Assembly (NCBI RefSeq): GCF_000003605.2 | Contig: NW_003112475.1 | Location: 34,898 to 82,619 of the forward strand | Source: Saccoglossus kowalevskii | Lineage: Eukaryota; Hemichordata; Enteropneusta; Harrimaniidae | Length of the DNA: 47,722 bases | Direction: 5' to 3' | Part shown: in pieces, positions 1-12,363 of the stretch | How the letters are laid out: each line of letters opens with the position of its first letter | How positions within the stretch are numbered: position 1 is the stretch's first letter | Translations under genes and position numbers: made by a program | The notes under the pieces: generated by a model | Told to the model about the DNA's origin: nothing | What the model saw: only the letters and a program-made list of their open reading frames with translations | The model's database searches: none

Positions 1-365
1 GTTGATTATTACTGTACTCAGTAGTGATTATAATAATGTACACAAAATAAATTTGTTGAATGGTTATGAAATACAAATAAAAGTCAACTTAGTTTCATCG
101 TAAGCGAATGATTCCGGTCTCGTATAAACGTTTGATGCTGTAGGATATCCGCCATGTTCTCTTAGGTCAAATAGGTCAAATCGCTAATTAACCAATCAAA
201 AAGCTGGATGATGCCAACGTGTTCAAATTACCATAGCTTATTTAAATATGTTAATGTTATTGAACGCAATGCGGAAGAGATTGGTGTTGTAGTACGATAT
301 TTTGGCTTGGATTTTGATGCGAAAACGGCATGATTTTTTTTAAACAAGCAGCCTGTCGGCTGAGA
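1..365. other. Non-coding stretch
   Basis: This is AT-rich with no exon or repeat recognised. If GRK2/3 continues left of the window, it is intronic. Confidence 0.5.
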
Positions 366-939
366 TAGCTCCGCTGTTAGCAATGCACATGGCAATTAAA
401 GAACAGAAGATATCATTAGAAAATGAACAAATTTGAGAGAGGTCCACATGTAGTACCTATATGTATAATATATCAAAGCAATTGGACTTGCGGTTTTCAA
501 CAAGAAGTCGAAAATATCACTTTTTACCAAAAATTACAAAAATATTCATCAAAATTAGAGAATTAAAGATATCATCATGAAATGAACAAATCTGAGAGAG
601 GTCCAAATGTAGTACCTATATATGTAATATCAAAGCAATTGCACTTGCGGTTTTCAACAAGAAGTCGAAAATATCACTTTTTACTAAAAATGACAAAAAT
701 ATTCACCAAAATTAGAGAATTGAAGATATCATCATGAAATGAACAAATCTGAGAGAGGTCTACCCAAGGTACATATACACCAAGTATCAAAGCATTCAGG
801 CTTGTAGTTTTCAAGAAGAAGTCGAAAAAGTAAAACATTGACACGGACGACGGACGACGACGACGGACGACGACGACGGACGACGACGGACAATCACTCA
901 TATGATAAGCTCCGCTCGACAAAGTCGACAGCGGAGCTA
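366..939 (+). mobile_element. Non-autonomous element with AGCTCCGCT termini and internal 158-bp tandem repeats (family A, copy 1)
   Basis: The ends are a perfect 12-bp inverted repeat, tagctccgctgt at 366-377 and its complement at 928-939. Inside are three tandem copies of a roughly 158-bp unit; the marker agatatcat recurs at 407, 567 and 724. They are followed by a (GAC)n-like tract at 842-893 and a 3' hairpin formed by agctccgct (908-916) and agcggagct (930-938). Two more copies exist at 40.2 and 41.5 kb. No coding capacity is seen. The class is undetermined; the hairpin end and internal minisatellite are unusual for ordinary TIR transposons. Confidence 0.75.
842..893. repeat. (GAC)n-rich microsatellite in family A element
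   Basis: The tract alternates cgga and cgacgacga blocks. It sits at the same place in the element as the shorter acagacgacaacgg stretch of the 41.5-kb copy, so it looks like a mutable internal part of family A. Confidence 0.85.
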
Positions 940-3058
940 AAAATTAGCTCTATTTAACCACCCTGGAACAGGAGAGTTCTGTGAAAATAGTTGTACCTTT
1001 GCAGAACTGACAGACACTGTTACCGGTACAATGCATTAGAATGACCCAATTTTCCGTTTAATGGGAATTAATTTTGGTATGTGACAAGTGATGATTTTTC
1101 ATTCACAGCAAGAGCTTGCGTAATGTGTGAAATGGGCGGACTGAAGGTTTGTCACCAAAATTGAATTACATTTTTCTTTTTTGTTCATTGTCAATCTTTC
1201 AAAGAGGAATATTACGTTGAGGTACCCTTCATCAAAAACTGGCAATTATCAAACATGTATACCAAATAGTAAGTGTGAAAATACTCGGAAAATAATTTTG
1301 ATGAATCCTATGCCATGTTTAGACACCACTATGATCTTTGTTTGTCCTGTTTTCATGTTTGAATTCAAACATAAAATGAGATCTCACAGTGATTACATAC
1401 CAGAACATATTGTGAATATATTTTCATTGCTCTTCAGATCTAAAAATTGTGAATTTTTCTTAGAGCCATTTTATGAAGCAACAAGCAAAATATAAATATG
1501 CTCTACTAATATCACATGAAAAAATATTTAAAAATTCCAGCATACCTAGTGTTATTGAAATACACAAATAAGTAATTTGATTTTGACAAATTTGAATTCA
1601 CACCGGAAATTAATTATAATCTGTGGCCCTCAGGCAATATATATGTTACAAGATCCTTACGTTTCATTAATGGATTTACATGTATTACATTAGCTAGCTT
1701 GGTGCTGACAGCCAAGTCCCCTCTGAAATGAAATCAGCTCTCAGAGACATTGGGTATTTAGAAACAGTAAATAGGGCACAATACCTTTCAAGGAAAAAGG
1801 TAATTTATAAATAGGGGATCAAGAAACAGAAACAGAATGAAAATCAAAAGCAAAATAATGGAAATCCATCTTGGCACAACGGATGTAGACAGATCCATTA
1901 ACATAGAGTTCGTCAAATCAATGCTTGCATACAATAGACAGCACTAATAGAGACAGCCATATTGCACACAGGAACATGTATCGATTTATTCACTTGAAAG
2001 TAAAAATCAGGAAATAGAAAATTCACAATGTTGTTATTATTTTTTTTCAATTCTGTGAGTTAAGTACAACCCTAGGGAAGTTGTTGATGTAACAATAGTA
2101 ATTAGTATCATGCTGTCAAAGTAGTATTGCCTCTTGACGTAATCCCATCTGACGTATACCGAATTTAATCAGCTGAAGCGTTACTGATCAAAAAACAAAT
2201 GATACGGCAATGAATTGGAATGAGTTTTGCTCAATAATTCATGTATTTAACTGGAGTAATCTACCTAGCTGAGATCATATATGTATAAAACATCACAACA
2301 TGAACAAATCATAAATTACTTCATTCGTTTAAATTTAAAGAGAAGGGTAAATATCAAGAACAATACAGGATGTAGAGAAGAGATAAAACAGAATGGTGAT
2401 GAAAAAAATTCAATACAGCAGAAACAAATTTACGTTAACTTTTATAACAGCACAAATATTTCAAGTGTTCTGTAAAATCTAATTTAATTTTGAACCAGAC
2501 ATACATAATTTGATATCATTTATTTATTTTTATTAGGATTTGATAGTATTTTTTTAATGTGATTAATTTGCGGAAAGAAGCCCTGACACAGTTTCCATTT
2601 ACTAATTTATGAAGACAGAAACAATTAAATAAACTAAGACCCTAGAAACATATTTAAAATTATGAGATCACTTTTCACCAGGGACTGCAGTATTAAATTA
2701 CAATACAACAGTGCTGCTGCTGCTGGAAGTCACGACACATGCAGTATGGACAACAGGCTGCCCATAAGTGTATATTATTAGTCACATGATTTGTTCCTTT
2801 CATACCAGATATTTTCAAATTTAGTCATTTTTTTTGCATACACAAACCAACTAAATTAAGGTAATAATATTTCCTGTAAAATTGTGACTACAAATTTCAT
2901 AACTACATGCAGCATGGTGAGCGCAATTTTAAAATTTAATAATACACAAAAAAAGCTGCTTGCAATGTCACATTCAGAAACCCCAGTCATCCATTGAGCT
3001 CCCCAGCCACAAATGAAGTTAAGAAAAATTTGGCAATCATGTCACTCAATAGGATTCC
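940..3058. other. Non-coding stretch, probably intronic
   Basis: Open frames are short and unconvincing. One 62-nt minus segment at 1661-1722 has good splice signals and is open (see findings), but it has no family match. A CTG run near 2713-2724 is the only simple repeat. Confidence 0.5.
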
Positions 3059-3356
3059 CTGTGCTTTATTTTAGCTCGAATTAATTTCGCTGAAATAACA
3101 TTTTAGCTATTTTGCATGAAGTTTATGTAAAAGTGAAGGAGTCGTCACCTGCTTACACACAGGAATGGAGTTCTAAGCAACGATAACAATGCATGCTAAA
3201 ACAGAAAGGATTGTGGGTAATGTTTGTTTGTAAACAATATGCTATGGCCATCTGTCGCTTGCGCTGGTGATGACTACCTACTTTCACCGATTTTTTGATG
3301 AGTAATTTGAAAAAATAGAGAAAATAAATTCAAAGTGAAAATGGAGTATTTTACAA
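3059..3356 (-). mobile_element. Family B MITE interrupted by a family C insertion
   Basis: The outer parts match the 8799-9004 MITE: the start ctgtgctttattttagct, then tttcaccgattttttgatga, and the end gagtattttaca. They are split by a 134-bp segment, 3141-3274, whose ends gtcgtcacc and ggtgatgac are near-inverted repeats and which has a relative at 31.7 kb. Family C therefore inserted into an older family B copy. Confidence 0.6.
3141..3274. mobile_element. Family C MITE-like element, copy 1 (nested)
   Basis: It begins gtcgtcacctgc and ends gctggtgatgac, imperfect inverted repeats. Internal words (taagcaacgataacaa, gctatggcc-tctgtcgc) recur in order at 31688-31865. It lacks a roughly 36-bp hairpin present in that copy. 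Confidence 0.65.
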
Positions 3357-3872
3357 TACAGACATCAAATCTGCAAGAAAATGTATTTTTAAAATTGGTC
3401 TGCACATATAAAATACAAGAGTATGGAATGAATTCATTTTTGTGAGTGAATGTTTTGTACAAATATCCTCCATGTGTATTTCAAAATAAATTTGTCATAT
3501 CAATCACAACACTAAAAGTATTGAATTTTTCTTAGATAACATGTATAGGAAATCTATTTTATATTGAACTGACTGACCTAACAAAGGCTGTGTACAAACA
3601 ATTTGAGAGATCTGTAAAAGAATTTGAGTGGTACTTGAAAGATTGATTTCAAAAACCTTATTTACTTTAAGATTATCACACATGTGGTGATAGCAATTAA
3701 GCAGATTTTCAAATAGAACTTTCCAGATTATGTAAACACTTAAGTCATTTAGGTATTATCAACACAATCATCATCAGTGTGATGTTGCAATGCATGTTAA
3801 ATACTGTCATTTTAACACTTGTACTGCGTTGTATTAGAGAAGGTCTTGTGTGATGCGAGAAGTAATGTATTA

Positions 3873-4071
3873 CTGTAAAGGGGTTAATTATTCACTGGGT
3901 TTTAATTTTGCTTATTTCGTGGACTGGAAAATGCGCTAAATTAAAACCCAGTAAATATGTAAAATTGAGAATAGAACACATTATCTAAATGATAAAACCG
4001 TGAATTTAAAACCCACTGAATATGCCTGAAATGCTGAAATTTAAACCCTGTGAAAATTAGTAGTTTTACAG
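3873..4071. mobile_element. MITE-like element with TACTGTAAA ends and internal 15-bp stem
   Basis: Ends ctgtaaa and tttacag are flanked by TA on each side. An internal perfect 15-bp inverted repeat, actgggttttaattt at 3894-3908 and its complement at 3938-3952, could fold. The length, about 199 bp, is like family B, but the sequence differs. Confidence 0.5.
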
Positions 4072-5080
4072 TATTTGAAAGTCTAAGACATTCTTTTATA
4101 AAAAAAAAAAAAAAGCATCTCCAAGAGAGACTCTTAAATGACAATTTTTTTTGTTTTGATTGGACTCACAGTAATTAATTTTTTAAATACACCGCTATGT
4201 AAGTACTTTTAATAAAACAAATACGATAAGTTTTCCAGCATGTTACTGAAACTTGCTGATGGTTGTCATGGTAATATTGTCTCCTTGACAAATATTGAAC
4301 TTCATTAATTAAAAATGTAAAAAACACACAAGATTAGGCCAAAAATAGATTTTTCTTTCTGTCATCATGTGCATAGTCTGATTCGCATAGTTGTGCTGAA
4401 GCCAACAATGCATGGCCATCCCCATGAACCAGTGCGAATTCATGTTAGGAAAAGCTGTATGCGACCTCAGTTAAATTGAATCATTTGATTGGGCGTGCCA
4501 AGGAGCTACATCCATCAATCAGAATTCCTGTAACAACTCACATTTAAACCAATAGATTTAGCTTTAATGCATGTATTCGAAAGTATTCTTTTATCAGAGC
4601 CAAACTATTACTAGTTTTACACGGCAGCATTTAATCGAAGCCAAATTACTGCTCCTTCATCCAATTAATAGGAGATTATCTTTTGTGAATTTATATGGTT
4701 TGGGCGGAATGAAAGCCGAGTTCATCTCAGTTCATTCAGCTGAACAGGAGAACTCCTTCAATCACTTGACAATCTATATATTGTCAATATTTGGGACGGC
4801 AGCATCTCTTAGATATTGATGTCACCTGACGACCATCATAATTCCATGACTTTCTGTTGTGGCAAGACCTACATTTCTTGTAACAGGTACTGCTCGGAGA
4901 AAACAAGGAAGAATGCAGAAAATGATCCATACAGATTGCAAACGATGAACAACACTTTGTTGTCATGGGTGATGCAATTCACTCATTTACAGTTTCCACA
5001 CAGAAATTACCAACGATATTGACTCCTGAGATGCCATGAAATTTAATTTGAAGAAGGTGATGGAGGACATGATTTTGACC
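4072..5080. other. Non-coding stretch
   Basis: It holds an A-run near 4100, an ordinary mix of short frames (4571-5022 plus, 4784-4966 minus) without family resemblance, and no splice-supported exon. Confidence 0.5.
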
Positions 5081-5283
5081 CAATGCGTTAACACAATCAG
5101 AGCAGTGATTAGGCCCAGTCCTATCTGATCTCAACCATGAGATTTATCAGAGCCGTACTCGGGCTCCCATAAAATGCAATGCGTTAACACAATCAGAGCA
5201 GTGATTAGGCCCAGTCCTATCTGATCTCAACCATGAGATTTATCAGAGCCGTACTCGGGCTCCCATAAAATGCAATGTGTTAA
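5081..5283. repeat. 96-bp tandem duplication
   Basis: Two practically identical 96-bp units start at 5081 and 5177, and a third start (caatgtgttaac) begins at 5273. The unit includes caatgcgttaacacaatcag. The near identity points to a recent duplication. Confidence 0.95.
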
Positions 5284-5474
5284 CAATGTATATATTTTGA
5301 TTTGTTGTTGTGGTATTAAATTAAACATTATTTTTCAATTTTTCCTTGTGAGAGAACCGACCAAGTGAACTATATTAATGTTACTCAATGGGTGTCATTG
5401 CAATGTAGGTGAAACAAATATATGCAGCTGAGAAAATCCAGTGAATCAATGTGAAGTTGACATCATTCTGATTT

Positions 5475-5488
5475 GTCACCATGGCAAC
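5475..5488. promoter_or_regulatory. RFX X-box-like motif
   Basis: gtcaccatggcaac has two mismatches to the palindrome but fits the degenerate X-box consensus. Confidence 0.4.
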
Positions 5489-5937
5489 AAGAGAAACATC
5501 ATTAGCATTACATTATGTATATGCCTGTATAAACAAGAATACCTACAAGGTTTCAGTTTTACTGGTACAACTGATTTAATATCTACATACCGGTAATTAT
5601 AATTATAATGACTTGTCCTAAGGACAGTAATATGGATAACTTGAGCACTATTTTGAAAACTATATTGCATGTAATTAATATTTTCATGTGTGTTTTTTTT
5701 TTTGGTCACTTTTGAACCAAATGAACATTATAAAAATTTAAAAAAAACATATGAAAAAAATTCTGGGGTGAAAGTTGACCTTTACATCTAAAGATCAAAG
5801 GTTAAAGTGTTAACACTAATTATTATAACTAATTAGTCTAAAAATATTGCATAATCACATATTAGAAGTGCAAAAAATCTAACAATGTTAAAAATTTAAG
5901 TGTTTACCGTACTGGAGTGTTTTTCATTCACATTCTA

Positions 5938-6115
5938 TTAGGCAAAAAAAAAAAAAAATATGAAATATCGGGTCGCGCTTTTTTCCCCATATACCTCGGC
6001 TATTTAAGATACCCTTAGTTTTCACGAGTTTAAAAAAAAAAAAAAATCTGACCGACCCAATTTTTCAATTTTCCGACATGAGGGCAACATAAGTTTTTTT
6101 TTTTTTTTGGCCTTA
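5938..6115. mobile_element. MITE-like palindromic element with ggc-poly(A) and poly(T)-gcc ends
   Basis: The left end is aggc followed by about 14 A; the right end is a run of about 15 T followed by ggcct. The interior has a second, partly inverted pair (gggtcgcgc and gaccgaccc). Such ends fold into a long A:T stem. Only one copy is in the window. Confidence 0.45.
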
Positions 6116-8796
6116 TATTAGCAAGTTTTATTGAAATTGGATGAGTGGTACTTGAAATACCTGTGAACAGCTACAAATTGACTAATTCATGTAAATTAGG
6201 TTATTAATATACATCGATTTCAATCCTAATGACCCTGTAAAGAGGAAACAGTATCTGAATTTCAATCTACTCCAATTACAAAATCAAGGAATAGCAGATT
6301 AATCTATCATCAGATTCATTATGTGAGATGCTAGATAGATGATTATCAATCTGATTAATAACCATCAGAGCACATTGAAACAAATTTATGCAGTTACAGG
6401 GGTCTATCCTTGCATTTCAACTTATATTACATGACATTGTGTACAGAGTAGAAGGCTTTTTCATTGCAGAATACAAATAGGTTGGAATTTGCTAAGTTAG
6501 TATTCGCTCTGTGTGTGCACATGTTTTCAACAAAAGGTTTTGTGATAGGAGTCATAAAAAACACAACAAATATCTGAAATAGGTTGGTGTACTTCTATAT
6601 GCTTAAAAATGAATATTCACATTTCACATGGCGTATTTGCTCTTTTATGAGCATAGCTTCAATAGAAGCACACGTAACTGGATTTATTGTATACTGGATT
6701 AATTACATTACATTAGTTTGGTCATAAACGCATCTCTGTTTTGCATAAGTACATGCACTACAAATAGAGAAAATTAGATAAAGAAAAAACAACAACAAAG
6801 TATAAACAAAAGCATTGTCGAATCAAAATTGGATCTACCAAACCACTTTTACGTAAGCAATTCTATATTGGTGGTGGTGCACTATTAACAATACAATACG
6901 GCGATATTAAAAACAATTATAGTATACTAGATTAGTATATCATGAATATTATAATCTCATTTTGAACTTATTAAATTGTGGTATAATGTAGAGGATTTCA
7001 GATAAGTAGACAATACACGACATTTAGAAATTAATTTTATTTTGTGAGTTTCGACACTAGATTTTTTGCAGCCAGATTTTTTTTGAATTTTTTTTTTTTT
7101 TTCAAATGTTTTTATAATTTTCTAGGATTTTTTTTAAGCAATATTTGTCACATGTTTTACTCAATATTATTTATGGAAGCTGGTAGATTATGAACAGAAC
7201 TAACTCTTTGTGAGATGACAAGTTGACAAAGGTAGAGAAAGGGCTAATATGCAAATTACCTAATTAACATGCACAAACATACCTTAGAAAAATAACTGAG
7301 TAACTATATTCAAACATAAAAACTATTGTGGAAAGATTTAATTTCAAGAGAAATTTCCATTAATTAATTAAGGTTTAAAAAAAAGGAGAAACGCACACAT
7401 CTCAAAATATACATGTGTATATAATATGTGAAGTAAAAAGACTGATGAATACAGATAAATTTCTGAGTGACATACTACATTGTGTATATCCCAGATAGGC
7501 TATTGGAGTACACTGAGGTTGTATTTAACATATATTTATAATACTTCCATTTATTGTTGCCATGGCTAGAATCGTTAGTTCAGATCGGTTTCATTCTAAC
7601 TCTGCTGTTCATGGCATGAATGTTAATAAAGATCCAATTCTGAACATAAAACAACTAATAATAAAATTTACGTAGCACTGTCACTAAATTAGTGTATTTA
7701 TATTTTAGTTCATTCTAACAACAAAATGATTGATCTTCCTGAAATTAGACATCCAGTTGTATGTGCACTGATTTTTAAATAGCTTTTAGCCAATTGGTTG
7801 GTTCTGTAATAGTTGACTCATTCAACCCATACATGTGTTTATATTACATGTCGTCTACACAAGTGTTGCACATCAGTAATTCTGAATGGAAATACCAACT
7901 GACTGCTGTGAGTGGATTTAAACGAAATCTTGAAAACAATCTTTGAAGATTACGTTAGCACATCAACGTCTAGACGTACGTACATCTTAAATTTCATGAT
8001 GTCCGCTGAATACTCCAAATCATGTCATAATTCGAGAGATGCTTGTCGAAAGAACGTTGTACTTTTTTTGCGCAGTCCCGATTGGCAATTAAGATTCTAT
8101 TGTGCTAATGCAAAGATGAAATAATGCTGTTGTTCACTATTGCGGTTATTAAATGTATGTATGCGTAATGTGTTTATGTTAATAAAACGTCTTATGAACA
8201 GGAACTCACAGAAGATTACAAATTGGAGCTGATGAGTGATCATTTAGATGCTGGTTAGCACAGTGTACTGGTCTATATATTCATTTGTAGAGCTTTAATG
8301 AAAAATGCAGATACGGGTCTGTCAAAGAACCTAGTGAACTGCGATTCAAACAGCCGTGGATTAAGTAAGAGGTTACAAGCATGGCAGGGAAAAGAATACA
8401 CAATGCAGCATGCAACATGTTTCACGAACAAAAGGTTGGCACATTTCAGAAAAATACATGTGTACAGACAAACAGCACAACAAAATAAATTGCACTTTTC
8501 CAACCATCCCTCATGTATTCAATTGGTTCAGCCCTAATATCGAAAGCTTTTCACATCAACATATCACAAGGAAAATATCTACTAGGGTCACCACCCAGAA
8601 TACAACCCTTGACAGTGATACAAACAGATTAGTTTGAAGCACTGATTAGTAACAATGTTTGCTGTACATGGAAACAATATGGTAATTGTAGGAGGTGATA
8701 TGAAACGTTTATCCACACTTACATGTAGATGAAGTCAATAAACGCTGAATTTTCAACAAATCATTGAGGACACAAATAATACATGGCATCACTAAC
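6116..8796. other. Non-coding stretch, probably GRK2/3 intron 3
   Basis: This is AT-rich with poly(T) near 7080-7130 and an X-box-like motif at 7556-7569. No recognisable gene or repeat family was seen; frames at 7912-8637 show no family features. Confidence 0.5.
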
Positions 8797-8798
8797 TA

Positions 8799-9004
8799 CT
8801 GTGAAATACTTTATTTTAGCTGGAATTAATTTAGGCTGAAATTATTTTTTTTGGTGTTTAGTATGGAATTTATTTTCACTGATTTCTGATGAGTTGAATT
8901 TAAAAAAAAAGGTATTTATTCGCTGGAATTTATTTTCACTGAATCATTCCTTCAGCGAAAATAGCGAAAATTATTTCCAAGCGAAAATAAAGTATTTTTT
9001 ACAG
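8799..9004 (-). mobile_element. Family B MITE, TA-flanked, copy in minus orientation
   Basis: The ends ctgtgaaatactttatttt and aaaataaagtattttttacag form an imperfect inverted repeat flanked by TA at 8797-8798 and 9005-9006, as in Tc1/mariner-type MITEs. Its internal order is the reverse of the copies at 44.0 and 45.5 kb. It has no coding capacity. Confidence 0.8.
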
Positions 9005-9500
9005 TAATCAATATTTCCAACTAAATGATGTACAACAATAATTTAAATTTGACTGGCCCTTCACCCTTCAAGGACATTTTAGCACCATCTACATTACTAT
9101 ATGATTTTGTACAGTCTGACACTTCCACATGAAATGTTGGGAAAATAGACAAACTTTTTGATCAAAAACTAAAAGGAATAACCTGAAACTGTCTGTATAG
9201 CTCAAAATGGTGATTAAATTTTCTGAAAATTTTACAAAATATTTGCACTGAATTGTCGGCAGCAAAATATCTAGCACTCAAAAGTTTAAATAAGACTATG
9301 ACCTCATGGTGTGTAACCAAGAACTATAATATAAATGCCATGCTTCAAGGCGAAGCACACAGAAGCACACAACCAGGAACCCATTTTCTGATTAAAATGT
9401 AATATTAAAAAAAAAAAAAAAAGTGTAGGATTCAATGAACAGTTTTGTGAAAGCATATTTCATATTTGATTTTTAATTTCAGAGGTAAATTGAGATCAAT

Positions 9501-9514
9501 ATTGCCATGGCAAC
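9501..9514. promoter_or_regulatory. RFX X-box-like palindrome
   Basis: attgccatggcaac has one mismatch to GTTGCCATGGCAAC. Confidence 0.4.
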
Positions 9515-10243
9515 GATAACCACATACATTAGGAGTTGACATTATAACCTAGGTGCATTTGACGACACACATTGTAAATATATTCATTTATCTATCAGCA
9601 TGAAAATATCACATTTAACAAGAAGACCATCAAACATTGCAGGTCCCCAGACCCCAAAACATCTTTTTTTACAAACACTGGGTGAAGAAAGTCAACATCT
9701 GTAATATTGTTCCAGATATGATATTTTTTGCATTTTTAATGATGTCACATTTATCATGGACGCTCTTCCACATGCGTGTTTTCCTCAGTCATTACTGTTA
9801 CTTGTTGTTTATTCAGTTTTATTCTCTTGTGTTCGTAATTATGTGATATTATTAAACTATATTTTACTGTATCTTTTCGTCTTTATTTTATACAATTCCA
9901 AGCTGTATTAGCTGAGATACAACAATTGAAAGTTGTTACATGTATGAAATTATACCCTAATGCAACACAATAGAAATCAGTTGCAAGGTCAAGTTAAAGC
10001 TGATATTTCAATATTACTATCCAATCATTGTGTTTCCCTCCAATCTTTAATCCAGAGGTGTGAATCCTACTCAACCCTATAAAAGGACACCTCATTGTAT
10101 ATTTCTTTAGTTGCATCCTTATTACATTATAGTTTCTTTGTCGAAACATTGTATGAATAAATAATGCATTGTTTAGATGTACATTAAGCTGCCTTTATTA
10201 TCTGTTCCTGACTGAATGTGAGCAAATATCATCCACACACATG

Positions 10244-10459
10244 ACCATATATGATCATCAAATAGGTTGATCAAATCAGGAGTTCAATGTATTCAATAAA
10301 TCTCTGGTTAAATACCTATCTACAATAGTTCTTTGAACATACTAGTTACGCATTTAAATGAGGTCAAATAACCATATATGGTCATTAAATATGTTAATCA
10401 GATCTAGTATGCAATATCTTCAATAAATAAACACTAGTTGAATGTCTATATCTGCAATA
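10244..10459. repeat. Diverged direct duplication, about 127-bp period
   Basis: accatatatgatcat at 10244 and accatatatggtcat at 10371 start two segments that stay alignable to ctacaatag and ctgcaatag. They are moderately diverged, so this duplication is old. Confidence 0.6.
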
Positions 10460-10986
10460 GTGCAACTGATGACACCATACAGTCATACAAACGTACACTA
10501 TATACTGGGGTATATTTAGTGTCAAAATGTCAGTAACAGTTGAATTCTGTGGAGAAACCTACATGTATATACCGACCATAAACATTTGAATAGAAAATAT
10601 AAACATGTGTGTATACAATGTATGTGTTTACTTTCCACAAATGCTACACTTGTTACATGTCAGGAAAATGAACTTCTTACTTGTTAATTTGTAACTCAAA
10701 TTAAACAAATTAAGAACCTCAGTCATCTCATGGAAATCCCCAATTATTTTCTATTAAGGGACAATGTCCAAAGATCAATGACTGATAAAAAAAAAAGAGG
10801 TGTTGGGAGGTAGAAATAATTGCCAGCATCACTTTTGAACAATGTAGGAAAACTGTGCATTATCTTGTGAAATATGCGAAAAGTAGACTTTCAAAGAATG
10901 AAGAAATGTCATCAATTGACTCACAGCTGTTTCTCCTGATGTTTTTAGTTATTGGTCATAATTGCAAGGGTATGTGCCATTCAGTC

Positions 10987-11636
10987 GAACAGTCTGCCCT
11001 GGAAATCAAACCNNNNNNNNNNNNNNNNNNNNNNNNNNNNNNNNNNNNNNNNNNNNNNNNNNNNNNNNNNNNNNNNNNNNNNNNNNNNNNNNNNNNNNNN
11101 NNNNNNNNNNNNNNNNNNNNNNNNNNNNNTTCTGCTCTTGGAATCAAACCCAGAACCTCTCTGATAAAGTGAACAGTCTGCTCTGGGAATCAAACCCAGA
11201 ACCTCTCTGATAAGGCGAACAGTCTGCTCTGGGAATCAAACTCAGAACCTCTCTGATAAGGTGAACAGTCTGCTCTTGGAATCAAACTCAGAACCTCTCT
11301 GATAAGGTGAACAGTCTGCTCTGGAAATCAAACCCAGAACCTCTCTGATAAGGTGAACAGTCTGCTCTTGGAATCAAACCCAGAACCTCTCTGATAAGGC
11401 GAACAATCTGCTCTGGGAATCAAACTCAGAACTTCTCTGATAAAGCGAACAATCTGCTCTGAGAATCAAACCCAGAACTTCTCTGATAAGGCGAACAATC
11501 TGCTCTGGGAATCAAACCCAGAACTTCTCTGATAAGGCGAACAATCTGCTCTGGGAATCAAACCCAGAACTTCTCTGATAAAGTGAATAGTCTGCTCTGG
11601 GAATCAAACCCAGAACCTCTCTGATAAGGCGAACAA
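10987..11636. repeat. 46-bp minisatellite with tRNA T-arm/B-box-like hairpin, spanning an assembly gap
   Basis: Eleven units start every 46 bases from 11131 to 11591, and the same sequence enters the gap from the left at 10987-11012. On the minus strand each unit contains CTGGGTTTGATTCCCAG, a perfect 5-bp stem with a 7-base loop. It matches the T arm of a tRNA, including a B-box-like GGTTTGATTCC. Unit differences are mostly single substitutions. Open frames here are by-products of the array. Confidence 0.95.
11013..11129. other. Assembly gap (117 N)
   Basis: This is a run of N inside the 46-bp array. The true number of missing units is unknown, and the gap size may be an estimate. Confidence 0.99.
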
Positions 11637-11890
11637 GTTAAGGACCAGAAAAGATATTCATGACCTGGTTACCCTGCACATTAGTTAAAAACGTGAACGT
11701 CATCGATATTTGTAATTATTTTTGTTGTCAGAGTTTTAGAAAAAATATGAAAAAAAATTTCAAAGATGCAATATGGACAAGAACATGTATTATGTTAATT
11801 TTGTTATTTGATACTGTACTAGTATGTTGATAACACAATAGACAATATCTATTACTACATGAAAACACTGTTCTGTTGCGAGTTATGATT

Positions 11891-11935
11891 AAATCATCCC
11901 TTCAGAGAAAATAGCAGAAATAAAGTATTTTACAG
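11891..11935 (-). mobile_element. Family B MITE end fragment
   Basis: About 45 bp match one terminus of family B (tcatcccttcag...aaataaagtattttacag). The rest of the element is absent. Confidence 0.55.
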
Positions 11936-12349
11936 TAGCAAGGTAGATTCTGTATAAAAAAAATGCTGGTGCATTACCGGATATAATGTCACTATACTCA
12001 AGATAGTATCAAGTTGTCAGCTCATCAGCAAGTCTGACATTCTTTGACTTGAAAGATCACAGTGCAACACATCAATCACTCAAAAAAATTTTTCACTTTC
12101 ATTATCACTAAGGAAATCAGTGTCAAATCCCATTCTACTTTTTAGCTATTATATATAATAGTGCATTGATGCCTTGAAAGGCTTTAGGCAGATTTCTCAA
12201 AAAAGAAAACAACAATATACCCTAGTATACTGTGAAAAATATTTTAGAATTATTAACAAGAGATCAAATATAATGATTTCATAGTGAGTGAACAAAGTTA
12301 TTAAATCTACATTTATAAGTAGATTTCAATATGGTATGCAAACTATGCG

Positions 12350-12363
12350 GTTGCCATGGTAAC
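12350..12363. promoter_or_regulatory. RFX X-box-like palindrome
   Basis: gttgccatggtaac differs at one base from the palindrome GTTGCCATGGCAAC and fits the X-box form (two half sites, 2-bp spacer) bound by RFX factors. Function is inferred from the motif only. Confidence 0.45.

Noticed and set aside
1108-1146. Plus-strand segment after an acceptor-like TTTTTCATTCACAG reading RACVMCEMGGLK, which recalls a zinc-binding PHD knuckle
   Set aside because: The frame is only 12 codons, the donor gtttgt is weak, and no adjoining domain sequence was found.
10855-11210. Frames crossing the N run
   Set aside because: They are built on unknown bases and the 46-bp array.
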